DNA from: Candidatus Microbacterium colombiense
Lineage (GTDB): Bacteria; Actinomycetota; Actinomycetes; Actinomycetales; Microbacteriaceae
DNA: 64,000 nucleotides
Direction of reading: 5' to 3'
Assembly: GCA_029203165.1 (NCBI GenBank)
Contig: CP119308.1
Location: 1,240,001-1,304,000, forward strand
The notes under the pieces are model-generated. The model was given only the letters and a program-made list of their open reading frames with translations, was not told the origin of the DNA and did not search any database. Below, piece after piece: positions 8,643 to 17,385 of the stretch. The first letter of the stretch is position 1; every line of letters starts with the position of its first letter. The translations under genes were made by a program, and so were the position numbers.

Positions 8643-8694
8643 GTTTCCCCGTGCACTCGACGGAGGGGAAGTGCGGCGCGAGTAGGCTGGGAAC

Positions 8695-9054
8695 GTGATC
8701 ATCGGGACCGGCATCGACCTCGTGGACATCCCGCGATTCGAGCGGACACTCGAGCGCACGCCACGCCTTCTGGAGCGCCTCTTCGCCCCGACGGAGCGCA
8801 CGCTGCGGCTGGCGTCGCTCGCCGCCAGGTACGCCGCGAAAGAGGCGCTCATCAAGGCGCTGGGCGGCTCGGACGGCGTGCACTGGACCGAGATCGAGAT
8901 CGCATCCGAACCGTCGGGGCGCCCGTACTTCGTGCTCTCGGGCACCACCGCGGCGGTCATCGAAGAACGCGGCATCGCACACTTGCATCTCACCATGTCC
9001 CATGACGCGGGGTTCGCCACCGCATTCGTCGTCGCCGAAGGAGAGCCGCTGTGA
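8695..9054 (+). CDS. acpS: Holo-[acyl-carrier-protein] synthase
   Basis: A 119-residue 4'-phosphopantetheinyl transferase that activates the acyl carrier protein using coenzyme A. The metal-binding N-terminus IGTGIDLVDIPRF and the central RYAAKEALIKALG motif are the two AcpS signatures, and length matches the family. GTG 8695 is 6 nt after TAGGCT (8683-8688). The stop overlaps the alr start (GTGA), beginning a chain of translationally coupled genes. Confidence 0.95.
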   Translation: MIIGTGIDLVDIPRFERTLERTPRLLERLFAPTERTLRLASLAARYAAKEALIKALGGSDGVHWTEIEIASEPSGRPYFVLSGTTAAVIEERGIAHLHLTMSHDAGFATAFVVAEGEPL

Positions 9055-10157
9055 CCGTCCCGTTCCGCGAGGCCACGATCGAGCTCGACGCGATCGCCGA
9101 CAACGTGCGGCACTTCCGACGACTCACGGGAGTGGAGGTCATCGCGGTCGTGAAGGCCAACGCCTACGGGCATGGCGCCGCCGCCGTCGCTGTCGCCGCG
9201 CTGTCGGCAGGAGCGACGCGACTCGGTGTGGCCGAGATCCCGGAAGCGCTCGAGCTGCGGCGACAGGGCATCCACGCGCCGATCATGGCCTGGCTGCACG
9301 CGCCGGGTGAGCGGTTCGCGCAGGCGGCGGCCGAGAACATCGAACTGGGCATCTCCTCCTTCGATCAGCTCGAAGCCGCAGCTCTCGTGGCCACCGTCGA
9401 TCATCCGGTCAGCGTGCACCTGAAGTTCGAGACCGGTCTGTCGCGCAACGGCATCGCCCCGGCCGACTGGGGGCGTGTGCTCGCCGAAGCCGCACGCCTG
9501 GAACGGATCGGGAGGCTGCGGATCGTGGGGTTGTTCAGCCACCTCTCGAACACGTCTGTCGAGGACGACCGTGCCGCGCTCGCCAAGTTCGACGAGGGGG
9601 TCGCTGCGGCGGCTGCGCTCGGCATCCGCCCGCAGATCCGTCACATCGCCGCCACCGCTGCCGCCATCGATCACCCGGAGATGCGGCTCGACGCCGTGCG
9701 CATCGGCATCGGGCTGTACGGACTCTCGCCGTTCGACGACCGCTCGTCGGCCGAACTCGGCCTGCGCCCCGCGATGACGCTGCGCGGTGCCATCGCGGCG
9801 GTGCGTCGCGTTCCCGCGGGCTCGGGTGTCTCGTACGGCTATGACCACCGCACCGAGCGCGACACCACGCTCGCGCTCGTGCCGCTGGGCTACGCCGACG
9901 GTGTGCCTCGTCACGCGTCGGGCCGGCTGCCGGTCAGCATCGGCGGACACCGCTTCACCAACGCCGGGCGCATCGCGATGGACCAGTTCGTGGTGGACGT
10001 GGGCGACACGCCCATCTCGATCGGCGACGAGGTCGTGCTGTTCGGCGACCCCACGCTCGGCGTGCCTTCGGCCGCCGACTGGGCGGACGCCGCCGGCACC
10101 ATCAACTACGAGATCGTCACGCGCATCGGTGCGAGGGTTCCCCGGAGATCGTCATGA
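9051..10157 (+). CDS. alr: Alanine racemase
   Basis: A 368-residue PLP-dependent alanine racemase supplying D-alanine for peptidoglycan. The PLP lysine motif VVKANAYGHG (near residues 32-41) and the C-terminal barrel with SYGYDHRTERDT and GRIAMDQFVVDVG are intact. Length is typical. It overlaps acpS and tsaE by 4 nt on either side, so it sits inside one co-translated group with the tRNA-modification genes. Confidence 0.96.
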   Translation: MTVPFREATIELDAIADNVRHFRRLTGVEVIAVVKANAYGHGAAAVAVAALSAGATRLGVAEIPEALELRRQGIHAPIMAWLHAPGERFAQAAAENIELGISSFDQLEAAALVATVDHPVSVHLKFETGLSRNGIAPADWGRVLAEAARLERIGRLRIVGLFSHLSNTSVEDDRAALAKFDEGVAAAAALGIRPQIRHIAATAAAIDHPEMRLDAVRIGIGLYGLSPFDDRSSAELGLRPAMTLRGAIAAVRRVPAGSGVSYGYDHRTERDTTLALVPLGYADGVPRHASGRLPVSIGGHRFTNAGRIAMDQFVVDVGDTPISIGDEVVLFGDPTLGVPSAADWADAAGTINYEIVTRIGARVPRRSS

Positions 10158-10639
10158 GCATCGATCCGGCGTTCCTCGGTCGGATCGAGGTCGACACCGC
10201 TGACGCGATGGAGCGCCTCGGTCTGCGCATCGGAGAACAGCTCGAGGCCGGTGACCTGCTCGTGCTCACGGGGCCGCTCGGCGCGGGCAAGACGACCTTC
10301 ACCCGTGGCCTTGCCGAGGGGCTGGGAGTGCGGGGTCCCGTGCAGAGCCCGACGTTCGTGATCGCGCGGACCCATCCGTCGCTGGTCGGGCGCGCTCCGC
10401 TCGTCCACGTCGACGCCTACCGCCTCGGCTCCGGGGCGGAGCTGGACGATCTCGATCTCGACCTCTCGCACGCGGTGGTCGTGATCGAGTGGGGGCGGGG
10501 CATGGCCGAGGACCTTGCGGACTCCTGGTGGGACATCGAGTTCGAGCGTCCGGTCGGCCTCGCCGGAGACGACATCGATCCGTCGGAACTCGACGCCGAT
10601 GCCCCCCGTATCGTGACGATCGCACAGCTCCGGAGCTGA
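10154..10639 (+). CDS. tsaE: tRNA t6A modification ATPase TsaE
   Basis: A 161-residue P-loop ATPase with Walker A TGPLGAGKTTFTRGLAEGLG (the TsaE hallmark) followed by SPTFVI and the DAYRL segment. TsaE works with TsaB and TsaD to complete the threonylcarbamoyl transfer to A37 of ANN-reading tRNAs. Both partners are encoded immediately downstream. It begins at an ATGA overlap with alr. Confidence 0.95.
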   Translation: MSIDPAFLGRIEVDTADAMERLGLRIGEQLEAGDLLVLTGPLGAGKTTFTRGLAEGLGVRGPVQSPTFVIARTHPSLVGRAPLVHVDAYRLGSGAELDDLDLDLSHAVVVIEWGRGMAEDLADSWWDIEFERPVGLAGDDIDPSELDADAPRIVTIAQLRS

Positions 10640-10659
10640 TCGCCGACTACCCTGGGAAC

Positions 10660-11283
10660 GTGATCCTCGCCGTCGACACCTCCCTGGGGACAGCCGTCGC
10701 TGTCATCGATGCCGACGGTTCTCGCCGCGCGGATGCCGCCGCGACGGACCCGCTCGGTCATGCCGAGGTGATCGGCGACCTCCTCGCTCGGGTGATCGCC
10801 GAGGCCGGCGTGACGCCCGTCAGCCATGTCGTGGCCGGCATGGGCCCGGGACCCTTCACCGGTCTGCGGATCGGCATCGCGGCCGCGCGTGCGTTCGCCC
10901 TCGGGCGCCGGGTGCCCGTCGTCGCCGTCCCCAGCCACTTCGCCGCCGCGCTCACGGCGATCGAGACGGACGGAATCGCAGGAGTCTTCGCCATCGTCAC
11001 GGATGCACGACGCCGCGAGGTCGCGATCTCGATCTTCGACGGGGTGGATGCCGATGGCCTCCCGCAGATCATCGCCGACACCGTGCTCGTGCCTCAGGCC
11101 GATGCGGACGCGCATCTCGACGGCATCCGTCGCATCGATGTCGCCGCGCTCTCCGGCCTCGATCTCGCGCGGGTCGGTGCGCGGGCCGTCGCCGCCTCGC
11201 GCACGCTGAGCGGCGAGGAGCCCCTGTATCTGCGTCAGCCCGACGTCCGCGTGCCAGGGATCCCGAAGAAGGTCGGGTCATGA
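10660..11283 (+). CDS. tsaB: tRNA t6A modification protein TsaB
   Basis: A 207-residue ASKHA-fold protein with the family N-terminus ILAVDTSLGTAVAV and the GMGPGPFTGLRIGIAAARA motif. TsaB is the non-catalytic partner of TsaD. GTG 10660 is chosen: it lies 6 nt after TACCCT (10648-10653) and gives the usual family length, whereas the longer frame runs back into tsaE. It ends in an ATGA overlap with rimI. Confidence 0.94.
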   Translation: MILAVDTSLGTAVAVIDADGSRRADAAATDPLGHAEVIGDLLARVIAEAGVTPVSHVVAGMGPGPFTGLRIGIAAARAFALGRRVPVVAVPSHFAAALTAIETDGIAGVFAIVTDARRREVAISIFDGVDADGLPQIIADTVLVPQADADAHLDGIRRIDVAALSGLDLARVGARAVAASRTLSGEEPLYLRQPDVRVPGIPKKVGS

Positions 11284-11771
11284 GCCTGCGTGATGCCACA
11301 CCGGCAGATCTCGACGCGATCATGCTGATCGAGAACCGCTCCTTCCCGTCCGACGCCTGGAGCGCCGAGAGCATGGCGGCGGAGCTCGCGAGCCCGCACG
11401 GACGCTACCTCGTCGACGAGGTCGACGGCGACATCATCGGCTATGGCGGGGTACGCGCGCTGCAGGGGAGCGCGGATGCCGACATCCAGACGATCGCGCT
11501 GGATGCGGAGCACCGGGGCGCGGGCCGAGGACGTGCGTTGCTGAACGCCCTGCTGGGTGCCGCCGCCGCGCGTGGAGCACGAGAGGTGTTCCTCGAGGTT
11601 CGCGCCGACAACCCGAGCGCGGAAGGGCTGTACCGCTCCGAGGGGTTCGAGGAGATCGGCCGCCGCGCGCACTACTATCAGCCCGATGACGTCGACGCGA
11701 TCGTGATGCGGGTGGTCCTGAACCGACGTCCCGTGGCCCGACACGATCCCGCAGAGGAGGCGACCGCATGA
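11280..11771 (+). CDS. rimI: Ribosomal-protein-alanine N-acetyltransferase
   Basis: A 163-residue GNAT acetyltransferase. The acetyl-CoA loop appears as AEHRGAGRGRALL, with the RimI-type start LRDATPADLDAIMLIENRSFPSD and the C-terminal LYRSEGFEEIGRR. RimI acetylates the N-terminal alanine of ribosomal protein S18 and is commonly encoded between tsaB and tsaD, as here. Both junctions overlap by 4 nt. Confidence 0.92.
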   Translation: MSLRDATPADLDAIMLIENRSFPSDAWSAESMAAELASPHGRYLVDEVDGDIIGYGGVRALQGSADADIQTIALDAEHRGAGRGRALLNALLGAAAARGAREVFLEVRADNPSAEGLYRSEGFEEIGRRAHYYQPDDVDAIVMRVVLNRRPVARHDPAEEATA

Positions 11772-12835
11772 GTGCGCCATTGGTGCTGGGCATCGAGACG
11801 AGCTGCGACGAGACCGGTATCGGCATCGTCCGCGGACGCACTCTGCTGTCGAACACGATCGCCTCGAGCATGGACGAGCACGCCCGCTATGGCGGTGTCG
11901 TGCCCGAGGTCGCGGCGCGCGCGCACCTGGAGGCGCTGCAGCCCTCGATCGAGGCGGCGCTCGCCGAGGCCGGTGTCACGCTCGACGAACTCGACGCCGT
12001 GGCCGTGACCAGCGGGCCCGGTCTCGCCGGAGCGCTCATGGTCGGGGTCGGAGCAGCCAAGGGACTCGCCGTATCGCTCGGCAAGCCTCTGTACGCCGTG
12101 AACCATCTGGTGGGTCATATCGCTGCCGACATCCTCACGGCCGACTCCGAACCTCTCGAGTACCCGACGGTCGCGCTGCTGGTGTCGGGCGGACACACCT
12201 CCCTGCTGCACGTGCGCGACCTCACCGCCGATGTCGAGTTGCTCGGCGAGACCATGGACGACGCGGCCGGCGAGGCGTTCGACAAGGTCGCGCGGCTGCT
12301 CTCGCTTCCCTATCCGGGCGGGCCGGAGATCGACCGTGCCGCGCTGAAGGGCGACCCGAACGCCATCCGGTTCCCCCGCGGACTCTCCCGCGCCTCCGAC
12401 CTGGCGAAGCACCGCTATGACTTCTCCTTCTCCGGACTCAAGACGGCCGTCGCGCGCTGGGTCGAGCGCTGCGAGGCAGACGGCGTCGAGGTGCCCGTCG
12501 CCGATGTCGCCGCCAGCTTCCGTGAAGCGGTCGTCGACGTTCTCGTGACGAAGGCGCTCGCCGCCTGTGCTGACCTCGGCGTTCCCCGGCTGCTGCTGGG
12601 CGGTGGCGTCATCGCCAACCGTCGTCTGCGCGACGTCGCCCTGGAACGGGCCGCAGCCGCAGGGGTCACCGTGCGAATCCCGCCGCTCTCGCTGTGCACC
12701 GACAACGGGGCGATGATCGCGGCGCTCGCCGCGGAGCTGATCTCGGCGGGGCGGCAGCCGTCGACGCTCGCCTTCGGCGCGGACTCCACCTTGCCGGTCA
12801 CGGAGATCCAGGTCGGCGAAGCGGTCCTGACATGA
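11768..12835 (+). CDS. tsaD: tRNA N6-adenosine threonylcarbamoyltransferase TsaD
   Basis: A 355-residue catalytic subunit of the t6A complex. It has the start GIETSCDETGIGIV, the metal-binding H-x3-H in VNHLVGHIAADI, LLVSGGHTSL, and a C-terminal LGGGVIANRRLR / CTDNGAMIAALA. Family length is normal. It overlaps rimI and the following membrane-protein gene by 4 nt each, so acpS to this point is one tightly packed group. Confidence 0.96.
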   Translation: MSAPLVLGIETSCDETGIGIVRGRTLLSNTIASSMDEHARYGGVVPEVAARAHLEALQPSIEAALAEAGVTLDELDAVAVTSGPGLAGALMVGVGAAKGLAVSLGKPLYAVNHLVGHIAADILTADSEPLEYPTVALLVSGGHTSLLHVRDLTADVELLGETMDDAAGEAFDKVARLLSLPYPGGPEIDRAALKGDPNAIRFPRGLSRASDLAKHRYDFSFSGLKTAVARWVERCEADGVEVPVADVAASFREAVVDVLVTKALAACADLGVPRLLLGGGVIANRRLRDVALERAAAAGVTVRIPPLSLCTDNGAMIAALAAELISAGRQPSTLAFGADSTLPVTEIQVGEAVLT

Positions 12836-13338
12836 GCGGATCGCAGACGGACGGCCCGGACGAGCGCCCGGCATCCTCCTCCGACGAGGCCAGAGCCACG
12901 CCGACGAGCATCGATCGTCCGAGCGGAGAGGTCGAGCGCCCGGCAGGCGCGGCACGGCTCCCCGGTGCGCGCCGAGAGGGCTACTCGAAGCTCCCGACAG
13001 GTCCCGTCGGGATCGAGCCGGTCGTGGTGACCGGGCCCGAGATCGACGCCGCCGCAGACACCGAGTGGGAACCCGACACCGGAACCACGACCGTCGATGA
13101 TGCCCGTCTGGCGCCCTGGGCGCTGCTCGCAGCCATCGTCGCACTCGCCACGTCCTTCTTCGTCGGGTGGGGAATCCCGGTCGCGATCGTCGCCGTGATC
13201 GCCTCGATCATGTCGTTGCGCCGCCCGGTGGAGAGTCGGGCGATCGCCCGGTGGGCTCTCGTGCTCAGCCTGTGTGCGACGGTCTTCAGCCTCGGGTGGT
13301 TGGTCTGGGCGGGCATGCAGTTCGAGCGGTTGGGATAG
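12832..13338 (+). CDS. Small membrane protein with two transmembrane helices
   Basis: A 168-residue protein I cannot assign to a characterised family. The first 90 residues are polar, acidic and probably disordered. Two transmembrane helices follow (about residues 97-122 and 140-160, the first including FFVGWGIPVAIVAVIASIMSL), in the style of DUF4190-type actinobacterial membrane proteins. ATG 12832 overlaps the tsaD stop, so it is co-translated with the t6A genes. That is probably operon hitch-hiking rather than shared function. Confidence 0.75.
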   Translation: MSGSQTDGPDERPASSSDEARATPTSIDRPSGEVERPAGAARLPGARREGYSKLPTGPVGIEPVVVTGPEIDAAADTEWEPDTGTTTVDDARLAPWALLAAIVALATSFFVGWGIPVAIVAVIASIMSLRRPVESRAIARWALVLSLCATVFSLGWLVWAGMQFERLG

Positions 13339-13342
13339 CCCG

Positions 13343-14437
13343 ATGCTGGATGCCGCCGACCTTGCCGAGATGCGCGCATTGCAGGCGCGTGCCTATGGGC
13401 GCGATGGCGGGTTGGATGCCGCGGAGGCGTCGCGTCTGCGGGACCTCATGCGACGGGCCGCTCGGCCCGTTCGCCCGGAACCGGCGGCGCCGACCGTGCC
13501 TCGCAGCGCCGGAGATCTGCCGAATATCGGAGGGTCTGCTCCGGATACGGTCCGATCGAGCGCAGATCTCCGCGGGAGCGACGATGTCGCGACCGACGTC
13601 TCGGTCGACGTGCCCACTGCGGAGGTCGCTGAGCCGACCCGGTTCCGGCACGTTCTGCTGCGGCGCTGGCGGACGTTGCTGCTGGGCGTCGTCGTGACGC
13701 TTGTGCTCGGGATCGGTCTGGGATGGATGCTGTTCGCGCCTGCGGGCGCCGAGGCCGTGGTGCTCACGCCGGCTCAGCAGGAGTGGCAGGCGGAGCTCGT
13801 CGCGGACGACGACTACGACCACGGCTCTGTGCGTCCGATCGCCGTGGAGGCCGGGGTCGTGCTGTGGTTCGCCACGCAGTCCGACGGCAAGCGGCTCTGT
13901 CTGGTGATGGGCAACGGCACTCGGAACAACGCCACGTGCGATCGCGACGAGATCGTGCGCGAGAGCGGGCTGTACGGCACGATGGTCGTCGAGCACGCGG
14001 AAGGGCAGACCGAGGTGAGCGGACAGCTGATCCTCACCCGGGGCGGGGAACCGGCGGTGATCGTGAGCAGCTACGAGAACGGGCCGCTCGGCAACGTGCC
14101 GACCTACGACACCGACGACGATGAGCGTTTCGCGGCGCTCCTGGTCGATCAGGGCTTCGATCAGAACTCGGTCTGGCCCGTGGGGCGCGATGGCGACAAC
14201 CCGATCTGGACGGGGGCGCGTCCAGACGAGGGAACGCAGTGCCTGATCTACGGATCGACCTCGGAGGTGCTGGACATGCGCTGCGAGAGCTCGTTGGACA
14301 GCGGCGGGCTGTGGGTCGAGCACGTGGACGACAAGACGCGACAGAAGACGAGGGTCGACTGGTCGTGGACGACCAACTACGGTCCGACGCTCACGATCAC
14401 GCGCGAGAACGATGACGGCGATGTCACGCCGGAGTGA
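13343..14437 (+). CDS. Membrane-anchored protein of unknown function
   Basis: A 364-residue protein with a soluble N-terminal part, one transmembrane helix at about residues 110-132 (LLLGVVVTLVLGIGLGWMLF) and an extracytoplasmic C-terminal domain of about 230 residues. That domain carries four cysteines in two close groups (around CLVMG/ATCDRD and CLIYG/MRCES), which suggests two disulphides. ATG 13343 follows the previous stop by 4 nt. I do not recognise the family. Convergent genes end within a few bases of each other at 14437-14456. Confidence 0.75.
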   Translation: MLDAADLAEMRALQARAYGRDGGLDAAEASRLRDLMRRAARPVRPEPAAPTVPRSAGDLPNIGGSAPDTVRSSADLRGSDDVATDVSVDVPTAEVAEPTRFRHVLLRRWRTLLLGVVVTLVLGIGLGWMLFAPAGAEAVVLTPAQQEWQAELVADDDYDHGSVRPIAVEAGVVLWFATQSDGKRLCLVMGNGTRNNATCDRDEIVRESGLYGTMVVEHAEGQTEVSGQLILTRGGEPAVIVSSYENGPLGNVPTYDTDDDERFAALLVDQGFDQNSVWPVGRDGDNPIWTGARPDEGTQCLIYGSTSEVLDMRCESSLDSGGLWVEHVDDKTRQKTRVDWSWTTNYGPTLTITRENDDGDVTPE

Positions 14438-14455
14438 GCGCGCGGAGCGCGACCT

Positions 14456-15672
14456 CTAGGCCGGGGACGCGACCCGATCGGCGAGGATCGCGCGGTGCTG
14501 ATCGCCGATCCGCGTCATGATGAGCGTGGCCGATCCGTCGCCCTTCAGCCGCAGCCTCTTCCGGAATGCGGCCGGGTCGATGTCGACACCGCGCTTCTTG
14601 ATCTCGAGCGTGCCGATGCCCTCGGCCTGGAGCACAGCGCTGATCGCCTTGGGGTTCGCGGCCATGGTCTCCCGCACCCGGAACGTCTGCACGAACGGGC
14701 TCGTGAGGGGGGTGTCGGAGGTCAGGTAGGCGATCTTCGGGTCGACCATGCCCGCGTCCAGGCTCGCGCGCCACGTCTCCGATGAGTCGCGCGCGGATCA
14801 CCGCACCGTCCGGTTCGTGCACGAATGCCCCGAGCCCGCGCACCGGCGCATCCTCGGCGTCCGCGCCCGCGGTCATCTCGTGCGACCGCTCGCCGCGCAT
14901 CACGAGGGCCGCACGACGAACGCCCTCACGCGCGAGCGCACCGGTCCACACCACCAGCTCGACCACGCTGCCGTCGGCGCTCACCCACTGGGCCTCGGCG
15001 TCCGCGGGGAGCGCGTCGCGGTCATGCGCCGGACCGAGCTTGATGCCGGTCGGCAGACGTGCGGCGAGGGCGAACGCCCAGTCCAGAGACGGGGAGTAGT
15101 CGTCGGCCGAGACGCGGCGGGTCTCGCTGTGGCCGGCGGTGCGACGCGCGGGTCCATCCAGACCGCCTCGTAGCCGCTGATGTCGGCATCCTCTGCGGTG
15201 CCGTGCCGCACGACCGTGCCGGCCGAGTCGTCGCCTATCGCGCCGAAAGGCGCGAGGTTGTACGCCGCGATCGCAGCGGTGACCTCGTCGGCGTCGACGG
15301 CCAGCACAGTCGAGTCCTGCGCCGGCGAAGGCGAGCGCATCGCCGCCGATGCCGCAGCCGAGGTCCGCGACGCGCGTGATGCCCGCTCGGCGGATGCGCT
15401 GCGCATGACGAGCGGCCACCGGCAGCCGCGTCGCCTGCTCGAGCCCGGCTCGGGTGAACAGCATCCGTCGGGCGAACGGCCCGAACTTCGCGTCGCCTTG
15501 GCGCGCAGATGCGCCTGGCCGACGACGGCCGAGACGAGGTCGGGGGAGTGGCCGGCGGCGCGCAGCCGGGAGACGGCGCGCGCGACCTCGGCGCGTGGTC
15601 ACGGGGTCCGATCCCGTCGAGCAGGTCCAGTCCCGCGGGGGTCAGCAGGGCTTGCAGCTCGGACATCTCCAC
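14456..15672 (-). pseudogene. THUMP-like SAM-dependent methyltransferase, frame broken in five places
   Basis: Pieces of one class I methyltransferase appear in order in different frames: an N-terminal segment beginning SELQALLTPAGLDLLDGIGP, the SAM-binding motif VADLGCGIGGDALAFAGA, LAVDADEVTAAIAAYN, a VWMDP step, then a C-terminal THUMP-like domain ending in RLRLKGDGSATLIMTRIG. The frame changes near 15596, 15495, 15320, 15150 and 14771. Each is repaired by adding one G/C base or one GC dinucleotide, restoring about 407 residues. Clustering with identical defects in groES and rarD argues for sequence error rather than decay. GTG 15672 is 7 nt after TAGGCT (15680-15685). The RNA substrate is unknown. 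Confidence 0.75.
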
Positions 15673-15721
15673 GCATCTCAGCCTAGAGCCGCGAGGGGTG
15701 AGCTCGGATCGCGACCCGCGG

Positions 15722-15748
15722 CTGGCACTCGCGTTGCATGAGTGCCAG
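15722..15748. promoter_or_regulatory. First CIRCE-type operator upstream of groES
   Basis: CTGGCACTC at 15722-15730 and GAGTGCCAG at 15740-15748 form a perfect 9-bp inverted repeat around a 9-nt spacer. This is the geometry of the HrcA operator CIRCE (TTAGCACTC-N9-GAGTGCTAA), with CTG in place of TTA at the outer end. Confidence 0.8.
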
Positions 15749-15763
15749 CCGACCGCCTAGACT
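15734..15763 (+). promoter_or_regulatory. Probable groES promoter
   Basis: TTGCAT at 15734-15739 and TAGACT at 15758-15763 are spaced by 18 nt. The -35 box lies within the first CIRCE site. Transcription would begin about 15770, inside the second. HrcA bound at either operator would block polymerase, giving heat-shock induction. Confidence 0.6.
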
Positions 15764-15767
15764 GGCG

Positions 15768-15794
15768 TTAGCACTCTCGGGTTGAGAGTGCGAA
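15768..15794. promoter_or_regulatory. Second CIRCE operator upstream of groES
   Basis: TTAGCACTC at 15768-15776, a 9-nt spacer, then GAGTGCGAA: one mismatch to the canonical CIRCE palindrome. It is 20 nt downstream of the first operator and 40 nt before the groES start, so it overlaps the expected transcription start. HrcA is the expected repressor. Confidence 0.85.
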
Positions 15795-15834
15795 CTAGTC
15801 TTTCGTGTCAGCGTCAAGAAAGAAGAGGTAGACC

Positions 15835-16130
15835 GTGTCGGTTTCCATCAAGCCGCTCGAGGACCGCATCGTCATCAAGCAGGTCGAGGCCGAGCAGACC
15901 ACCGCGAGTGGCCTGGTCATCCCCGACACCGCCAAGGAGAAGCCCCAGGAGGGCGAGGTCGTGGCCGTGGGCCCCGGCCGCATCGACGACAACGGCAACC
16001 GCGTTCCGCTCGACGTCGCCGTCGGCGACCGCGTGCTCTACAGCAAGTACGGCGGCACCGAGGTGAAGTTCGGCGCGACGAGTTCCTCGTCCTGTCGGCT
16101 CGCGACGTGCTCGCAGTCGTCGTCCGCTGA
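15835..16130 (+). CDS. groES: Co-chaperonin GroES (one-base frameshift near the C-terminus)
   Basis: GroES caps the GroEL folding chamber. The N-terminus KPLEDRIVIKQ, the mobile-loop region QTTASGLVIPDTAKEKPQEG and VGDRVLYSKYGGTEVKF are all normal. After KFGA the frame slips. Restoring one C at about 16075 (GGCGCGACGAG to GGCGCCGACGAG) gives the expected ending DEFLVLSARDVLAVVVR and the stop at 16128-16130, for 98 residues, the usual size. As written, the frame instead runs on to 16299. Because groES is essential this is almost certainly a sequence error. No groEL follows, as is usual for split actinobacterial loci. Control is by two CIRCE sites. Confidence 0.9.
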
Positions 16131-16142
16131 GCAACGTCTTCG

Positions 16143-16176
16143 AAGGGGCCGGATGCTACGGCATCCGGGCCCCTTC
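16143..16176 (+). terminator. Intrinsic terminator after groES
   Basis: Arms at 16143-16156 and 16161-16176 pair around a TACG loop and are followed by TCT. The stem is perfect except for one C missing from the left arm. That may be another single-base loss of the kind seen in the adjacent genes. Confidence 0.8.
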
Positions 16177-16302
16177 TGCGTCCCGAGGCGGCCGTGGAGC
16201 GCCGGCGGAGGTGATCGGCGCCACCCGGCATCGGTTCCTGCCAATCTCGCGGCCGGACCCTCGCCGTGCTGGCAGCGCGGTTCGCCGGGCATAGGGTAGT
16301 CG

Positions 16303-17240
16303 GTGACCCCCGATACGACGAGCCGCGCGACGCAGACCGCCGGAGTCGCATACGCCGGTGCCGCGTACCTCCTGTGGGGCGTGCTTCCCCTCTACTTCAT
16401 CCTGCTCGTGCCCACCGGCCCGTGGGAGGTCGTCGCCTGGCGCGTGCTGCTGTCCTTCGTGTTCTGCCTCGTCCTGCTCACCGTCATGCGCGGGTGGGCG
16501 GCGTTCCGCGCGATCCTCCGACAGCCGAAACTCCTCGCGTGGACCGCGCTCGCCGGACTCCTGATCTACATCAACTGGCAGGTCTTCCTCATCGGGACTC
16601 TGACGGCAACGTCGTCGAGACCAGCCTGGGCTACTTCATCAACCCGATCACCACCGTGCTGCTCGGTGTGCTCGTGCTGAAGGAGCGCATCCGCCGTCTG
16701 CAGTGGGCCGCCATCGGGATCGCCGGCGGTCGCGGTCGCGGTGATCATCGTCGCGCTACGGATCCTTCCCGTGGATCGCACTCTCGCTCACCGCGTCCTT
16801 CGGCGTCTACGGGCTCATCAAGAAGAAGATCGGTCCGGCCGTCGACGCCGTCAGCGGTCTGACCCTCGAGTCGTTCTGGCTGATCCCGATCGCGATCGTG
16901 CAGCTGATCCTGGTGGCGCAGACCGCCGACGGACTGACCATGGGCACACACGGGGGATGGCACGCGGTGCTGCTGGCGTTCGCGGGTGTGGCGACCGCTG
17001 TTCCCGCTGCTGCTGTTCGCGGCGGGAACGCGTCGCGTGAACCTGACCGTGATCGGCATGATCCAGTTCATCACCCCGGTCATGCAGTTCGTGATCGGTG
17101 TGGTGGTGTTGCACGAGCCCATGCCGGCGGAACGCTGGGCCGGCTTCATCATCGTCTGGATCGCGATCATCGTCTTCGTGATCGACCTGCTGCTGGCCGC
17201 CCGACGAGGTCGCAGGAACGCCCCGGCCGAGCGCGTCTGA
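16303..17240 (+). pseudogene. rarD: RarD/EamA-family permease, frame broken in four places
   Basis: A membrane transporter of the RarD (chloramphenicol-sensitivity) family, whose members typically have about ten transmembrane helices. The pieces follow in order: AYLLWGVLPLYFILL, then ETSLGYFINPITTVLLGVLVLKERI, then FPWIALSLTASFGVYGLIKKKIGP, then NLTVIGMIQFITPVMQF, each in a different frame. Breaks fall near 16600 (one base), 16728, 16755 and 17000 (two bases each). The last three are each repaired by adding one GC to a GC run. The 938-nt span plus 7 nt is 945 nt, 314 residues, the normal length. Sequence error is favoured over true loss. GTG 16303 follows TAGGGT (16292-16297) by 5 nt. Confidence 0.8.
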
Positions 17241-17385
17241 TCCGCCGACGCGGCAGCCGCGGAACCCGGTGTCGGATCGTTAACGCACCGAAATACTTGC
17301 GACCCCTCTGCGCGTGTCGCACGCCCTAGGGTTAGAGCACCCGACCGTGGTCTCGATCCACGTTCAGTTACGCAAGGGAGCACCA

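Noticed and set aside
14456..17240. True pseudogenes from relaxed selection
   Set aside because: The same type of short deletion hits three unrelated neighbours including essential groES, protein similarity is undamaged between breaks, and intact genes lie on both sides. Sequence error fits better.
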